From Streptomyces smaragdinus (GTDB lineage: Bacteria > Actinomycetota > Actinomycetes > Streptomycetales > Streptomycetaceae), in NCBI RefSeq assembly GCF_009604385.1, contig NZ_WEGJ01000035.1:1-64000 (forward strand): a DNA stretch of 64,000 nucleotides, read 5' to 3'. The notes under the pieces are model-generated. The model was not told the origin of the DNA and searched no databases. It worked only from the letters and a program-made list of their open reading frames with translations. Both the position numbers and the translations under genes were made by a program. Each line of letters begins with the position of its first letter. Position 1 is the first letter of the stretch. Positions 41,075 through 49,700 of the stretch are shown piece by piece.

Positions 41075-41507
41075 GACGGGGACGACGCACACGGAGGCCG
41101 CCCGCCAGCGGCTCGCGCTGCGGCAGACGGCACTGCTGTCGGCGCTGGTCGCGGGGACGCCGGTGCCGGAGGGTTTCGACGGGGCGAGGCTGCGGGTGCA
41201 GTCGCGGGCGCTGGCGGCGAAGCGGGCGGACGTCGTCGCCAAGGTGGCGCCGGAGCTGCCGGAGATCCTGGGGGCGGACTACCGCCGCCGGTTCCTCGAG
41301 TACGCCGCCCGCCGGCCGATGACCGGGGGCTACCGGCACGACGCGCTGGCCTTCGCCCGCCATCTGCTGGACGCCGGCCGGCCCGCCGACCCGGGTGCGC
41401 GCCGGGAGCTGGCGCAGTGGTGGCGCGAGCGGCGCAGCCCCGCGCCGCACCGGACGCGTGAACTGCTGCGCCGGGCGCGCGGCGTGCTGGGAAGGGGGGC
41501 GCGCTGA
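41067..41507 (+). CDS. Small partner protein of the DUF692 enzyme
   Basis: A 146-residue soluble, mostly helical protein, rich in Arg and Ala (ARQRLALRQTALLSALVAGT, FDGARLRVQSRALAAKRADV, VAKVAPELPEILGADYRRRF, YARRPMTGGYRHDALAF with one residue omitted before it). The pattern LxxRQ...R...ALxxKR...ELPEILG resembles the partner proteins that accompany MNIOs and help bind the peptide substrate, although I see no named domain with confidence. It overlaps the MNIO stop by 8 nt and its own stop overlaps the next ATG (TGATG). Confidence 0.7.
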   Translation: MSETGTTHTEAARQRLALRQTALLSALVAGTPVPEGFDGARLRVQSRALAAKRADVVAKVAPELPEILGADYRRRFLEYAARRPMTGGYRHDALAFARHLLDAGRPADPGARRELAQWWRERRSPAPHRTRELLRRARGVLGRGAR

Positions 41508-42493
41508 TGGGGTTCGTCGTCGTCCTGGCGCTGCTGGCCGGGGCTTTCGTATGGCTGCGTGCCGAGGCGGTACGGGCCAGGGGCACCGCGAGCGGCGGGG
41601 AGCACTGGACGCCGTCCGACGTGCTGGAGGGCGCCTTCCTCGCGGGCGGGCCGGGGCGCGTGGTGGACACCGTGCTGGCCACGATGCACGAGGACGGGCG
41701 GATCCGGATCACCGACGGCGGGGTGCGGGTGCTGCGGGCGGTCGCGGGCGAGCCCGTCGAGCGGGCGGTGCTGACGGCGGTCGGCAGCGACTGGACGGCG
41801 CCGCTGGCCACCGTGCGGGCGACGGTCATGCGCGATCCGGCGGTGCAGGAGATCGGGGATGCCCTCGCCGCGGCTGGGCTGCTGATGCGGGCGGACGTGC
41901 TGCGCCGGTGGCGGCGGACGTTCCGGCTGTACGTCGCGTTCGTGGCGGTGACCATGCTGGCGTGTCCGTTCCTCGCGGTCGCCCTGGAGCGGTGGGAGAT
42001 CTTCCCGGGCTTCTTCGCGGGGATCCTCGCGCTGATCGTCGGTGCCACCGTGTACTCCCCGGGGAAGGGCCGGATGACGCAGGCCGGGCGGAACGCCCTG
42101 GTCACGCTGCGGGGACGGAATCCGTGGGAGGCGCCCGGCGCCGGGGTCCCGGCGGTCGCCGCGCTGGTGGCGCTGGGCGGGGCGGCGGTGCTGACGGACG
42201 CCGTGCTGCGGGATCAGTTCCTGGCGGTGCAGCGGCAGGCGCTGGTGACCGCGGGGTCGCCGGCCGCCCCGAACACGCCGTCGTACACCGACACGTCGTA
42301 CACGCCGAACTGGTGCGGGTCGTCCAGCGGCGGGAGCGGGAGCGGGGGCTGCGGCGGGTCGTCGTCCTGTGGCGGGGGGTCGTCCTGCGGGGGCGGGTCG
42401 TCGTGCGGCGGGGGGTCCTCCTGCGGCGGCGGATCGTCCTGTGGCGGGGGGTCCTCGTGCGGGGGCGGGTCGTCGTGCGGTTCGTCGTCCTGA
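41507..42493 (+). CDS. TIGR04222-type membrane protein with Cys-Gly-Ser repeat tail
   Basis: A 328-residue protein. An N-terminal hydrophobic segment (residues 2-17) is followed by a conserved cytoplasmic-type domain (LEGAFLAGGPGRVVDTVLA, about 41-59), two adjacent spans (about 138-180), another hydrophobic stretch (about 214-228) and a linker. The last 59 residues (270-328) contain only Cys, Gly and Ser: nine Cys, with six exact CGGGSS repeats (288-323). The AGGPxRVxD motif fits TIGR04222, a family noted for low-complexity tails. I infer a membrane-tethered, precursor-like protein whose Cys are modified by the coupled DUF692 enzyme, or a metal-binding surface protein. Confidence 0.75.
   Translation: MGFVVVLALLAGAFVWLRAEAVRARGTASGGEHWTPSDVLEGAFLAGGPGRVVDTVLATMHEDGRIRITDGGVRVLRAVAGEPVERAVLTAVGSDWTAPLATVRATVMRDPAVQEIGDALAAAGLLMRADVLRRWRRTFRLYVAFVAVTMLACPFLAVALERWEIFPGFFAGILALIVGATVYSPGKGRMTQAGRNALVTLRGRNPWEAPGAGVPAVAALVALGGAAVLTDAVLRDQFLAVQRQALVTAGSPAAPNTPSYTDTSYTPNWCGSSSGGSGSGGCGGSSSCGGGSSCGGGSSCGGGSSCGGGSSCGGGSSCGGGSSCGSSS
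42368..42475 (+). repeat. Six 18-bp in-frame tandem repeats encoding CGGGSS
   Basis: The codons vary (TGT/TGC, GGC/GGG, TCC/TCG) while the peptide stays exactly CGGGSS. That pattern indicates selection on the amino acid sequence rather than recent DNA slippage. Confidence 0.85.
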
Positions 42494-42555
42494 GCGGACC
42501 CTCGTACGGAAAACCCTGACCGGATCCCGGAAACATCTGGCGCGAAGGCGTCCCG

Positions 42556-43386
42556 GTGACATACAACTCGGCCATGTGGGTGATGTTCGGCCTCCTGGCC
42601 TGGATCGCGGCCCTGACCTCGTGCGCCCGGCTGTCCCGGGCCGCCTTCGCCGCGGGGCGGTGGCCCGATCCGTACCCGGACGCCGGGCCGCCCGGTGAAC
42701 TCACCCTCCCCCAGACCGCCTTCCTGGCCGGCGGCCCGCGCCGGGTCACGGACCTGGTGCTGGTGCGGATGGCCCGCGCCCGCCGGCTGCTGCTGGCCCA
42801 CACCGGCTGGGTGACCGTCGTCGACCCCGAGCCCCACGACGCCCTGGAGCGCGGGGTGCTCGCCGCGATCGGCTCGTACGGGCAGGCCAGGATCGCCGAC
42901 GTACACGCCGCGGCCGCCGGGTCGGAGCCGATGACGGCGCTCGGCGAGGACCTGGCCCGCACGGGGCTGGCGGTGCCGCCCGAGGTACGGGCCGCGGTCA
43001 CGGCGGGCGTGCGGTCCGTGCGCAAGGCGGGGGCCGCCGTGCTCAGTCTGTGGCTGGCCGCCACCGCGCTCGCCCCGCCGCACGTGCCGGCGCCCGCGGT
43101 CGGCGGCTGGTTCGTACTGCCGCTGCTGCTAGTCGCGGGCAGTCTGCTGATCTCGCGGCTGGAGATCCGCCACCACACCGACTGGGCGTCGTACGCGGGA
43201 CAGCAGGCGCTCGCCCGCCTCGCCGTGCCCCGGCAGCGGACCGCCGGGGCGGTGACCGACGAGCACGCCCTGCTGACCGCGCTCGCGGTGCGCGGACCGG
43301 CCGCCCTGCCCGAGCCCGCGCTGCGGCAGGCGCTGCTGGGCGCCGGGCGCCGGGAGCGCGCGCCGCAGGCCCGGCTGGGCGAATAG
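42556..43386 (+). CDS. TIGR04222-type membrane protein without Cys tail
   Basis: A 276-residue paralogue of the preceding protein. It shares LPQTAFLAGGPRRVTDLVLV (about residues 50-69) and the next segment (LLLAHTGWVTVVDP), and has an N-terminal span (about 7-22) plus two near residues 160-200. It ends in an ordinary basic tail with no Cys/Gly/Ser repeats. GTG 42556 has GAAGG 9 nt upstream and is 63 bp after the previous stop, so it belongs to the same operon. It may form a complex with the tailed protein or anchor the modifying enzyme. Confidence 0.72.
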   Translation: MTYNSAMWVMFGLLAWIAALTSCARLSRAAFAAGRWPDPYPDAGPPGELTLPQTAFLAGGPRRVTDLVLVRMARARRLLLAHTGWVTVVDPEPHDALERGVLAAIGSYGQARIADVHAAAAGSEPMTALGEDLARTGLAVPPEVRAAVTAGVRSVRKAGAAVLSLWLAATALAPPHVPAPAVGGWFVLPLLLVAGSLLISRLEIRHHTDWASYAGQQALARLAVPRQRTAGAVTDEHALLTALAVRGPAALPEPALRQALLGAGRRERAPQARLGE

Positions 43387-43507
43387 GAGGACTTTTCCGG
43401 GGCGCGCGCCGACACCCCGGCGGCGTCCTTTACTTCACCAAGTGCTCAACGAATCATCCCTTTTGTCATCGACGCATCGTCGACACCACCCCCGAAGGGA
43501 TCAGCCG

Positions 43508-45064
43508 TTGAGGGCTGCAGTGCTGTACGGAATCCTCGGTTCACTCGCTCTCACCGGTCTGGCGACCGCCCCCGCCGACTCCCACCCCCAGCAGGCGGCG
43601 CGGCACGGCGTGGAGGTGGCCGCCGAACACGCCGAGCGCGCGGGCATCACCTTCGGCGACTGTCCCGAGTCCGAGGACCTCCCGAAGGCGGTCCGCTGCG
43701 GCACCGTGAACGTCCCCCTGGACTACGCCGATCCCGACGGCGAGCAGCTGGAGCTCCTGGTCAGCCACACCCCGGCGACGGGCCCCAAGCGGGCACGCCT
43801 GGGCGCGCTGGTGTTCAACCCCGGCGGCCCCGGCGGCTCCGGCACGTACTTCCCGCTGCTCAGCCGGCTCCCGGAGTGGCAGAAGCTGGCCCGCGCGTAC
43901 GACTTCACCGGCTACGCCCCGCGCGGCGTCACCCCCAACGCGCCGCTGTCCTGCCAGCACCCGGACGAGTTCGGGAAGGCCCCTTCGAACAGCCCGCAGC
44001 AGCCGACCGCGCACGACAAGGCGGCCGGCGTCGAGGACGCCAAGGCGTACGCGGCGGGCTGCGCCGCCAACCGCGGCATCGAGCACTACACGTCCCTGAA
44101 CAACGCCCGCGACCTCGAGGTCCTGCGCGCCGCCCTGCGCCAGCCGAAACTCAACTACCTGGGCGCCTCGTACGGCACGTACTTCGGCGCCCTGTACGCC
44201 ACCCTCTTCCCCGAGCGCGTCGGACGGTTCGTCTTCGACAGCGCGGTCGACCCGACCCCGCGGAAGATCTGGTACGAGAACAACCTGATCCAGTCCCTGG
44301 CCTTTGAGAACCGCTGGTCGGACTTCCGCCGCTGGGTGGCGAAGCACGACAACGTGTACGGGCTGGGCCGCACCGAGGACGCGGTGGCGCGCTCGTACGA
44401 CCGGGTGCGGACGGCGGTGGAGAAGGAGCCGGCCGGGGGCAAGGTCGGCAGCACGCAGCTGCAGGCGGCGTTCCTGCGGACCGGGTACGCGGACGACTTC
44501 TGGCCGACCGCGGCCACCGCGCTGGCGGAGTACGCGGCGGGCCGGCCGGCGGCGCTGGTGGACTTCGCGGCGCCCGCCCCCGAGGAGCGGGCCGCCGAGG
44601 AGAACGGCAACGCCGTCTACACGGCGGTGGAGTGCAACGACGCGGCGTGGCCGACGGACTTCGCGGTGTGGGACCGCGACAACACCCGCCTCGCCGTCCG
44701 CGCGCCGTTCGAGACCTGGGACAACGTGTGGATGAACCTGCCGTGCGCGTACTGGAAGGCCCCGCGGCAGCGCCCGGCGGACGTCCGCACCGCGCCCGGC
44801 GAGCTGCCGCCGGTGCTCGTCCTCGCCGCCGAGCGGGACGCGGCGACCCCGTACGAGGGCTCGAAGGAGCTGCACCGGCGGCTGGCGGGCTCCACGCTGA
44901 TCACGGAGCGCGGCTCGGGCTCCCACGGCATCGCCGGCGGCCCGAACCCGTGCGTCAACGGCCATGTGGACGCGTACTTCCTGCACGGCACCGTCCCGGA
45001 CTCCGACGCGTCCTGCGGCCCCCACCCGGAGCCGAAGGCGAAGCTGGAGACCCCGGAGGCCTGA
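43508..45064 (+). CDS. Secreted alpha/beta-hydrolase, tripeptidyl aminopeptidase type (S33)
   Basis: A 518-residue exported peptidase. The signal peptide RAAVLYGILGSLALTGLATA starts at residue 2. The oxyanion region VFNPGGPGGSGTYF (about 103-116), nucleophile elbow YLGASYGTYFGALYA (Ser about residue 221), catalytic Asp in LAAERDAATPYEG and His in GSGSHGI are all present, as in the SlpD/SlpE/Tap family that removes N-terminal tripeptides. A C-terminal Cys-containing segment (NPCVNGHVDAYFLHG) is typical. The TTG start has GAAGGGA 8 nt upstream. Probably nutritional, acting outside the cell. Confidence 0.85.
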   Translation: MRAAVLYGILGSLALTGLATAPADSHPQQAARHGVEVAAEHAERAGITFGDCPESEDLPKAVRCGTVNVPLDYADPDGEQLELLVSHTPATGPKRARLGALVFNPGGPGGSGTYFPLLSRLPEWQKLARAYDFTGYAPRGVTPNAPLSCQHPDEFGKAPSNSPQQPTAHDKAAGVEDAKAYAAGCAANRGIEHYTSLNNARDLEVLRAALRQPKLNYLGASYGTYFGALYATLFPERVGRFVFDSAVDPTPRKIWYENNLIQSLAFENRWSDFRRWVAKHDNVYGLGRTEDAVARSYDRVRTAVEKEPAGGKVGSTQLQAAFLRTGYADDFWPTAATALAEYAAGRPAALVDFAAPAPEERAAEENGNAVYTAVECNDAAWPTDFAVWDRDNTRLAVRAPFETWDNVWMNLPCAYWKAPRQRPADVRTAPGELPPVLVLAAERDAATPYEGSKELHRRLAGSTLITERGSGSHGIAGGPNPCVNGHVDAYFLHGTVPDSDASCGPHPEPKAKLETPEA

Positions 45065-45086
45065 TCCCGCTGTCGGCCCCTGCCAC

Positions 45087-45092
45087 TAGCGT
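45087..45092 (+). promoter_or_regulatory. -10 element TAGCGT, leaderless start for 45099 gene
   Basis: TAGCGT ends 6 nt before the ATG, with no ribosome site between. Confidence 0.5.
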
Positions 45093-45098
45093 GGTCCC

Positions 45099-46022
45099 AT
45101 GCCCCTCGACGACGCACTGGCCCGACGGATGCGCGAGGCCGACTTCTGGCCCGCGTACCTCTTCGACGACGACGCCCCCGACCTCTGGGACGAGGACGCG
45201 GAGGAACAGGAGTCGCAGGTCGCGCGGTTCGAGCTCGGAGGGGGCTTCGAGCTGGTCCTCGACGTGACGCTCGGGCTGGAGTACGTGGATCTCGCGCTCC
45301 GGGCGCCCGGGCGGTCCGAGCCCGTCACGGTGGGCTGGGACGACCAGGCGCACTTCCATCCGCACGTGATGTCGTGGCCGGAGCTGGACCTGCTGTGCCG
45401 CGCGGTCGCCCTGCACGACCCGGAGCTGCGGCATCCGGGGCCGATGCTGGCGCTGCTGTGCCGGTTCGCGTTCCGGGGGGAGGACGAGGACCTGGACGCG
45501 GTGACGCCGCCGACGGACGCGGCGTTCGGGGTCGTACGCCCGGGCCCGGACGTCGCGGTGCGGCCGGAGACGCGGGACTGGCACGAGCTGCGTACGCTGC
45601 CCGGCGTGCGGTGGGTGACGACGCCCGGGGGTCATCCGGTGGCCGAGCAGCCGGACGAGGAGGGCGAGCCGCTGTATTCGCTGCGGGTGCCGGACTCGGC
45701 GGAGTTCCCCTTCGCCGCCTGGGCCGGTCTGCTGGCGCGCGCCCGGGAGGCCGTGGCGGCGGTGCGGGCCGACCCCGCTCTGGCGGACCCGGCGGTACGG
45801 GACGCGCTGGCGCGCTGCGCCGGGGCGGACGGCCACGGGCGGCTCGGGGCCCTCGCGGAGGCACTGGCGGCGGCGGGGTTCGCGGTGCCGGTGGTGCTCC
45901 GGGCGATAGCGGAGCCGGTGCACCGGACGGAGGCGTGCTGGGCCGTGGAGGTCCTGGCGGACCTTCCTCAGGGGGAGCTGACGGCCCGCTGGTTCGGGCC
46001 GAGCCCGCTGCCCCGGTCCTGA
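45099..46022 (+). CDS. Conserved hypothetical protein
   Basis: A 307-residue acidic soluble protein. The N-terminal part (ADFWPAYLFDDDAPDLWDED, then FELVLDVTLGLEYVDLALRA) and a central WHELRTLPGVRWVTTPGGHP are followed by an Ala/Leu-rich helical region. It has no recognisable motif or membrane span. It is convergent with the hemQ gene, and the ATG lies 6 nt after TAGCGT. Confidence 0.6.
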   Translation: MPLDDALARRMREADFWPAYLFDDDAPDLWDEDAEEQESQVARFELGGGFELVLDVTLGLEYVDLALRAPGRSEPVTVGWDDQAHFHPHVMSWPELDLLCRAVALHDPELRHPGPMLALLCRFAFRGEDEDLDAVTPPTDAAFGVVRPGPDVAVRPETRDWHELRTLPGVRWVTTPGGHPVAEQPDEEGEPLYSLRVPDSAEFPFAAWAGLLARAREAVAAVRADPALADPAVRDALARCAGADGHGRLGALAEALAAAGFAVPVVLRAIAEPVHRTEACWAVEVLADLPQGELTARWFGPSPLPRS

Positions 46023-46056
46023 GGCCGGTGCAGGGCCGGGGTGGCGGGGAGCAGCG

Positions 46057-46773
46057 TCAGGCCAGTTCGGCGACGAGCTGCGGGAGTTCCTTGCGGCGGC
46101 CCGTGTAGAACGGGACCTCCTCGCGGACGTGGAGGCGGGCCTCCGAGCCGCGCAGATGGCGCATGAGGTCCACGATGCGGTGCAGCTCGTCCGCCTCGAA
46201 GGCCAGGATCCACTCGTAGTCGCCCAGCGCGAAGGACGCGACGGTGTTGGCCCGGACGTCCGGGTAGCCGCGCGCCATCTTGCCGTGGTCCGCGAGCATG
46301 CGGCGGCGGTCCTCGTCCGGGATCACGTACCAGTCGTACGAGCGGACGAAGGGGTACACGGAGACATACGCGCGGGCGTTCTCGTCGGCCAGGAACGCCG
46401 GGATGTGCGAGCGGTTGAACTCCGCCGGCCGGTGCAGCGCCATGTTCGACCAGACCGGCTCCATGGCGCGGCCCAGCCTGGTGCGGCGGAAGAGGTTGTA
46501 CGCCTCCTGCAGGGCGTCGGCCGTCTCCGCGTGCCACCAGATCATCACGTCCGCGTCGGCCCGCAGACCGGACACGTCATACGTACCGCGTACGACGACA
46601 TCCTTGGCCGCGAGCTGGTCGAACAGCTCCTGCACCTCGTCGGCGTACCCGGCACGGTCCTCGGGGAGGGCGTCACGGAGCCGGAACACCGACCAGAGGG
46701 TGTAGCGGATGACCTCGTTGAGGTCCTTTGCTTTCTTGCCCGCATTGGGGATGCGGTCTGATGCGGCAGTCAT
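46057..46773 (-). CDS. hemQ: Coproheme decarboxylase HemQ
   Basis: A 238-residue chlorite-dismutase-fold enzyme that decarboxylates coproheme III to haem b using hydrogen peroxide, the last step of the coproporphyrin-dependent pathway. LNEVIRYTLWSVFRL near the start, VSVYPFVRSYDWYVIPDEDR (about residues 130-149) and the proximal haem His in LADHGKMARGYPDVRANTV (about 153-171) are diagnostic. Its ATG overlaps the stop of the upstream oxidase gene (ATGA), so both are translated together. Confidence 0.93.
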   Translation of the reverse strand: MTAASDRIPNAGKKAKDLNEVIRYTLWSVFRLRDALPEDRAGYADEVQELFDQLAAKDVVVRGTYDVSGLRADADVMIWWHAETADALQEAYNLFRRTRLGRAMEPVWSNMALHRPAEFNRSHIPAFLADENARAYVSVYPFVRSYDWYVIPDEDRRRMLADHGKMARGYPDVRANTVASFALGDYEWILAFEADELHRIVDLMRHLRGSEARLHVREEVPFYTGRRKELPQLVAELA

Positions 46774-48140
46774 GCGTCCATTGTCCCAGGCGCACCCAGC
46801 GTTTCCGCGGCGGCCCTGTCCGCGCTCGCGATGACCGCCGGGATGCCCACCCCGTCGTACAGCGCCCCGCACACCACGACCCCGGCGGGCAGCGCGGCGC
46901 GGATCCGCCCGACGCGGTCGACGTGTCCGACGGCGTACTGCGGCAGCCCGTCGTTCCACCGGGTGACCAGCGACGCGACGGGCTTCGCGGCCAGCCCCAC
47001 GGCCGTGTGCAGGTCCTTCAGGGAGAGGTCGACGAGCTCGCCGTCCTCCCGCTCGAGGTCCGCGGTGTCCCCGTAGCGGCCGACGGACGTACGCAGCAGG
47101 AACAGCTCGTCGTCGCCCGCCCAGTCCCACTTGCGGGAGGAGAACGTGGACGCCTTGATGGTCCGCCCGTCCACCGACGGCACCAGGAACCCGGTGCCCG
47201 CCGGCAGTACGTCCTCGACCTCCTGGCGCCGGAAGGCCATGCTGACCAGGGCCATCGACGCGTACTCGACCTCGTCCAGCTCGCGCGCCGCGTCCGGCGC
47301 CGCGACCCGCAGCAGCCGCGCGGCGGGCCCGGCCGGCAGGGCCAGGACGACGGCGTCGGCCTCGTACTTGGCGTCCTCGGTGAGCGCCCGCCAGCCGCCG
47401 TCGACCGGCCGCAGCGCGGTGACGGTGACACCGGTGCGGACCGTGCCCCCGGCCGCCCGTACGTCGTCGGCGACGGCGAGCGGGAGCCGGCCGATGCCGC
47501 CGTCGATGCCCAGGAACACCGGACCGCTGCCGGCGGGCGTGGCGCCCTGCACGGCGTGGACGGCCTCGGTCAGCGTCGGGTGCTCGCGGACGGCGTCGAA
47601 CAGGGCGGGCATCGCGGCGCGCAGGGAGATCCGGTACGCGTCGCCCGCGTACACCCCGCCGAGCAGCGGTTCGACGAGCCGGTCGACGACCTCGCGCCCG
47701 AACCGCCGGGCCACGTACTCCCCCACGCCGACGTCCTCGCCGACCTCCTCCGCCGGCAGCGACGCCTCACGCCGGACGGCCTCCACGCCCTCCTCCGACA
47801 CGACCCCGGCCACCGCCTCGGGCGACCCGGGGATGCCCATCACGTGCCCCCGCGGCATCGGCCGCAGCTCCCCGCGCGTCCACACCGCGGCGCCTCCCAT
47901 GGCCACCGGCTGGAGCGCGTCGCCGAGCCCCACGTCACGGGCGAGCCCCACGGCCTCGGGCCGCCGGGCGAGCAGCGACTCGGCGCCCAGGTCGAGGGGC
48001 AGCCCCTCGAGCTCCCCCGCGTACAACTTGCCGCCGACGCGGTCGGCCGCCTCCAGCACCGTGACCTCGGCGCCACCGCGCACGAGCCTCCGCGCCGCGG
48101 CCAGCCCCGCGATCCCGCCTCCGATGACCAAGACCTTCAT
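46770..48140 (-). CDS. hemY: Coproporphyrinogen/protoporphyrinogen III oxidase (HemY/CgoX type)
   Basis: A 456-residue FAD enzyme. The dinucleotide motif VLVIGGGIAGLAAARRLVRG (residues 3-22) and TVLEAADRVGGKLY follow at the N-terminus. EPLLGGVYAGDAYRISLRAA (about 157-176), FLGIDGGIGRLP and the C-terminal VVCGALYDGVGIPAVIASAD close the FAD site. In actinobacteria this enzyme oxidises coproporphyrinogen to coproporphyrin, before ferrochelatase and HemQ; HemQ directly follows with a 4-bp overlap. Often named hemG in Streptomyces. Confidence 0.92.
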   Translation of the reverse strand: MKVLVIGGGIAGLAAARRLVRGGAEVTVLEAADRVGGKLYAGELEGLPLDLGAESLLARRPEAVGLARDVGLGDALQPVAMGGAAVWTRGELRPMPRGHVMGIPGSPEAVAGVVSEEGVEAVRREASLPAEEVGEDVGVGEYVARRFGREVVDRLVEPLLGGVYAGDAYRISLRAAMPALFDAVREHPTLTEAVHAVQGATPAGSGPVFLGIDGGIGRLPLAVADDVRAAGGTVRTGVTVTALRPVDGGWRALTEDAKYEADAVVLALPAGPAARLLRVAAPDAARELDEVEYASMALVSMAFRRQEVEDVLPAGTGFLVPSVDGRTIKASTFSSRKWDWAGDDELFLLRTSVGRYGDTADLEREDGELVDLSLKDLHTAVGLAAKPVASLVTRWNDGLPQYAVGHVDRVGRIRAALPAGVVVCGALYDGVGIPAVIASADRAAAETLGAPGTMDA

Positions 48141-48266
48141 ACCGCCACTCTCTCAGACGCCGATACGAGTCCCGACCGTGACCTCCCCGGAACCGTGAGC
48201 GGCAACCGGCGCCCCCCGCGCCACGTCAGAGGGGCACACGAAACCGACCTCGGGGGGTAATCAACG

Positions 48267-49184
48267 ATGCGCAGAGGCATCCCGGCGCTCGCCACGCTGC
48301 TGCTGGCGGCGGCGCTCACACTGACGGGCTGCAGCAGCGGCGCGGACGAGGACTCGGCCTCCTCCTCGTCCGGCGACAAGAGCATGAGCCAGGACATGGG
48401 GGCACCGGAGGCGGACCAGAAGGGCGCCTCGGGCGCCGACCAGGCGTCCCCCGCCCCGGCAAAGCTGTCCCCGGCGGCACTCATCCGCACGGCACGGGTG
48501 ACCGTACGGGCGAAGGACGTGACCGCCGCGGCGGCCGGTGCCCGCACGGCGGCCGAGGCGGCGGGGGGCTACGTCTCCAACGAGTCGACGCGGAACGAGG
48601 AGCAGGCGACGCTCACGCTCAAGGTCCCGTCCGGGACGTACGACGAGACGCTGGACGAGGTCGTACGGCTCGGCGACAAGCTGCTGACGCGCGAGGTCAA
48701 GGTGCAGGACGTCACCGACCAGGTCGTCGACGTCGAGAGCCGGGTGCGGTCCGCCCGCGCGAGCGTGGACCGGATCCGGCGGCTGATGTCGTCGGCGACG
48801 AAGCTCACGGACGTGGTCTCGCTGGAGTCGGAGCTCTCCACGCGCCAGGCGAACCTGGAGTCCCTCCTGGCCCAGCAGAAGTCCCTCGCGGACCGCACCT
48901 CGCTGGGCACGATCACCCTGACGATCTCCAGGCCCCCCAAGTCCCCGCCCCCGCCGCCCGCGGACGAGGACCCGACGGTCCTCTCGGCCCTGTCGTCCGG
49001 CTGGCACGCGTTCGTCACGACGCTGCGCTGGATAGCGGTGGTCCTGGCGGCAACCCTCCCGTTCGCCACCCTCGCCGCGCTCCTCTTCCTGGCGTACCGC
49101 CGCTTCCTCCACCACACGCCCACCCCGCCCCCGCCGCCGTCGGCGTGGAAGCCGGCCCCGGCACGGGAAACGGAGACGGACTAG
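48267..49184 (+). CDS. DUF4349 lipoprotein
   Basis: A 305-residue membrane-linked protein. A signal peptide ends in the lipobox LTGCSSG (Cys near 22). A Ser/Asp/Gln-rich linker precedes the DUF4349 domain (ALIRTARVTVRAKDVTAAAA, GGYVSNESTRNEEQATLTLK, then the coiled-coil RSARASVDRIRRLMSSATKL). A C-terminal span (WIAVVLAATLPFATLAALLF, about 254-273) and Pro-rich tail follow. DUF4349 proteins are widespread but uncharacterised. It is divergent from hemY. Confidence 0.8.
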   Translation: MRRGIPALATLLLAAALTLTGCSSGADEDSASSSSGDKSMSQDMGAPEADQKGASGADQASPAPAKLSPAALIRTARVTVRAKDVTAAAAGARTAAEAAGGYVSNESTRNEEQATLTLKVPSGTYDETLDEVVRLGDKLLTREVKVQDVTDQVVDVESRVRSARASVDRIRRLMSSATKLTDVVSLESELSTRQANLESLLAQQKSLADRTSLGTITLTISRPPKSPPPPPADEDPTVLSALSSGWHAFVTTLRWIAVVLAATLPFATLAALLFLAYRRFLHHTPTPPPPPSAWKPAPARETETD

Positions 49185-49292
49185 CAGACGCACCGCCCGA
49201 AACCGAACCACCGGCCCGCCGTACGGCGCCCCTGCGGGGCGATATCCCTGCGGGGGCGCTGAGGCGCCGAAACGCCGGGGCGTAAGGCGTTA

Positions 49293-49414
49293 GCTGGCGG
49301 GCTGGCGGGCTGGCGGGCTGGCGGGCTGGCGGGCTGGCGGGCTGGCGGGCTGGCGGGCTGGCGGGCTGGCGGGCTGGCGGGCTGGCGGGCTGGCGGGCTG
49401 GCGGGCTGGCGGGC
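49293..49414. repeat. 8-bp tandem repeat (GCTGGCGG), about 15 copies
   Basis: A perfect head-to-tail array of GCTGGCGG with no visible variation over 122 bp. The unit is not a multiple of three, so it should not be coding; slippage would be expected. It lies downstream of the DUF4349 gene and 280 bp upstream of the flavoprotein gene. Confidence 0.9.
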
Positions 49415-49582
49415 AACGCCAAGTAGCCCTCCCCGTCACCCGACCGGACCCGACAGCGCAAGTCAGCCACCTTCCAGCCCTCCCGTCGCCTAGTCGCGTC
49501 GTCTGGTCCGGTTACGCTTCCTCCGCCTTCGCTCCGGGGCGACGCGGCGTTTGAGGCCGAGGCGCGAAGCGCCGAACGGGGT

Positions 49583-49599
49583 CTGGGGCGGAGCCCCAG
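49583..49599. terminator. Short GGA-loop hairpin 1
   Basis: CTGGGGC-GGA-GCCCCAG, a perfect 7-bp stem with a GGA loop. It belongs to a short palindrome class common between Streptomyces genes. Confidence 0.4.
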
Positions 49600-49627
49600 C
49601 AGCGCAACCGCACCGACCCGGGGGCCA

Positions 49628-49642
49628 GGGGGCGGAGCCCCC
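49628..49642. terminator. Short GGA-loop hairpin 2
   Basis: GGGGGC-GGA-GCCCCC, a perfect 6-bp stem with the same loop, 28 bp after the first. Confidence 0.4.
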
Positions 49643-49700
49643 GAACCGCCGACGCACCGTTAGCGTGGACCCCACACCGGTGACGAAAGGACCGCACATC

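Larger units (their letters stand above)
49185..49700. other. Intergenic region, 516 bp, repeats and hairpins
   Basis: No gene is supported. It contains a 122-bp array of an 8-bp unit, two short GGA-loop hairpins, a copy of a GCGGCGTTTGAGGC-like Streptomyces dispersed sequence near 49543-49556, and a TAGCGT hexamer just upstream of the flavoprotein gene. Confidence 0.6.

Noticed and set aside
42368..42475. Possible CRISPR-like array (18-bp repeats)
   Set aside because: No spacers, in-frame coding repeats, and no cas genes.
49015..49470. Leftward frame encoding a PPARQPAS repeat through the 8-bp array
   Set aside because: Produced by the tandem repeat itself; an 8-bp unit shifts frame every copy, there is no start signal, and it overlaps the end of the DUF4349 gene.
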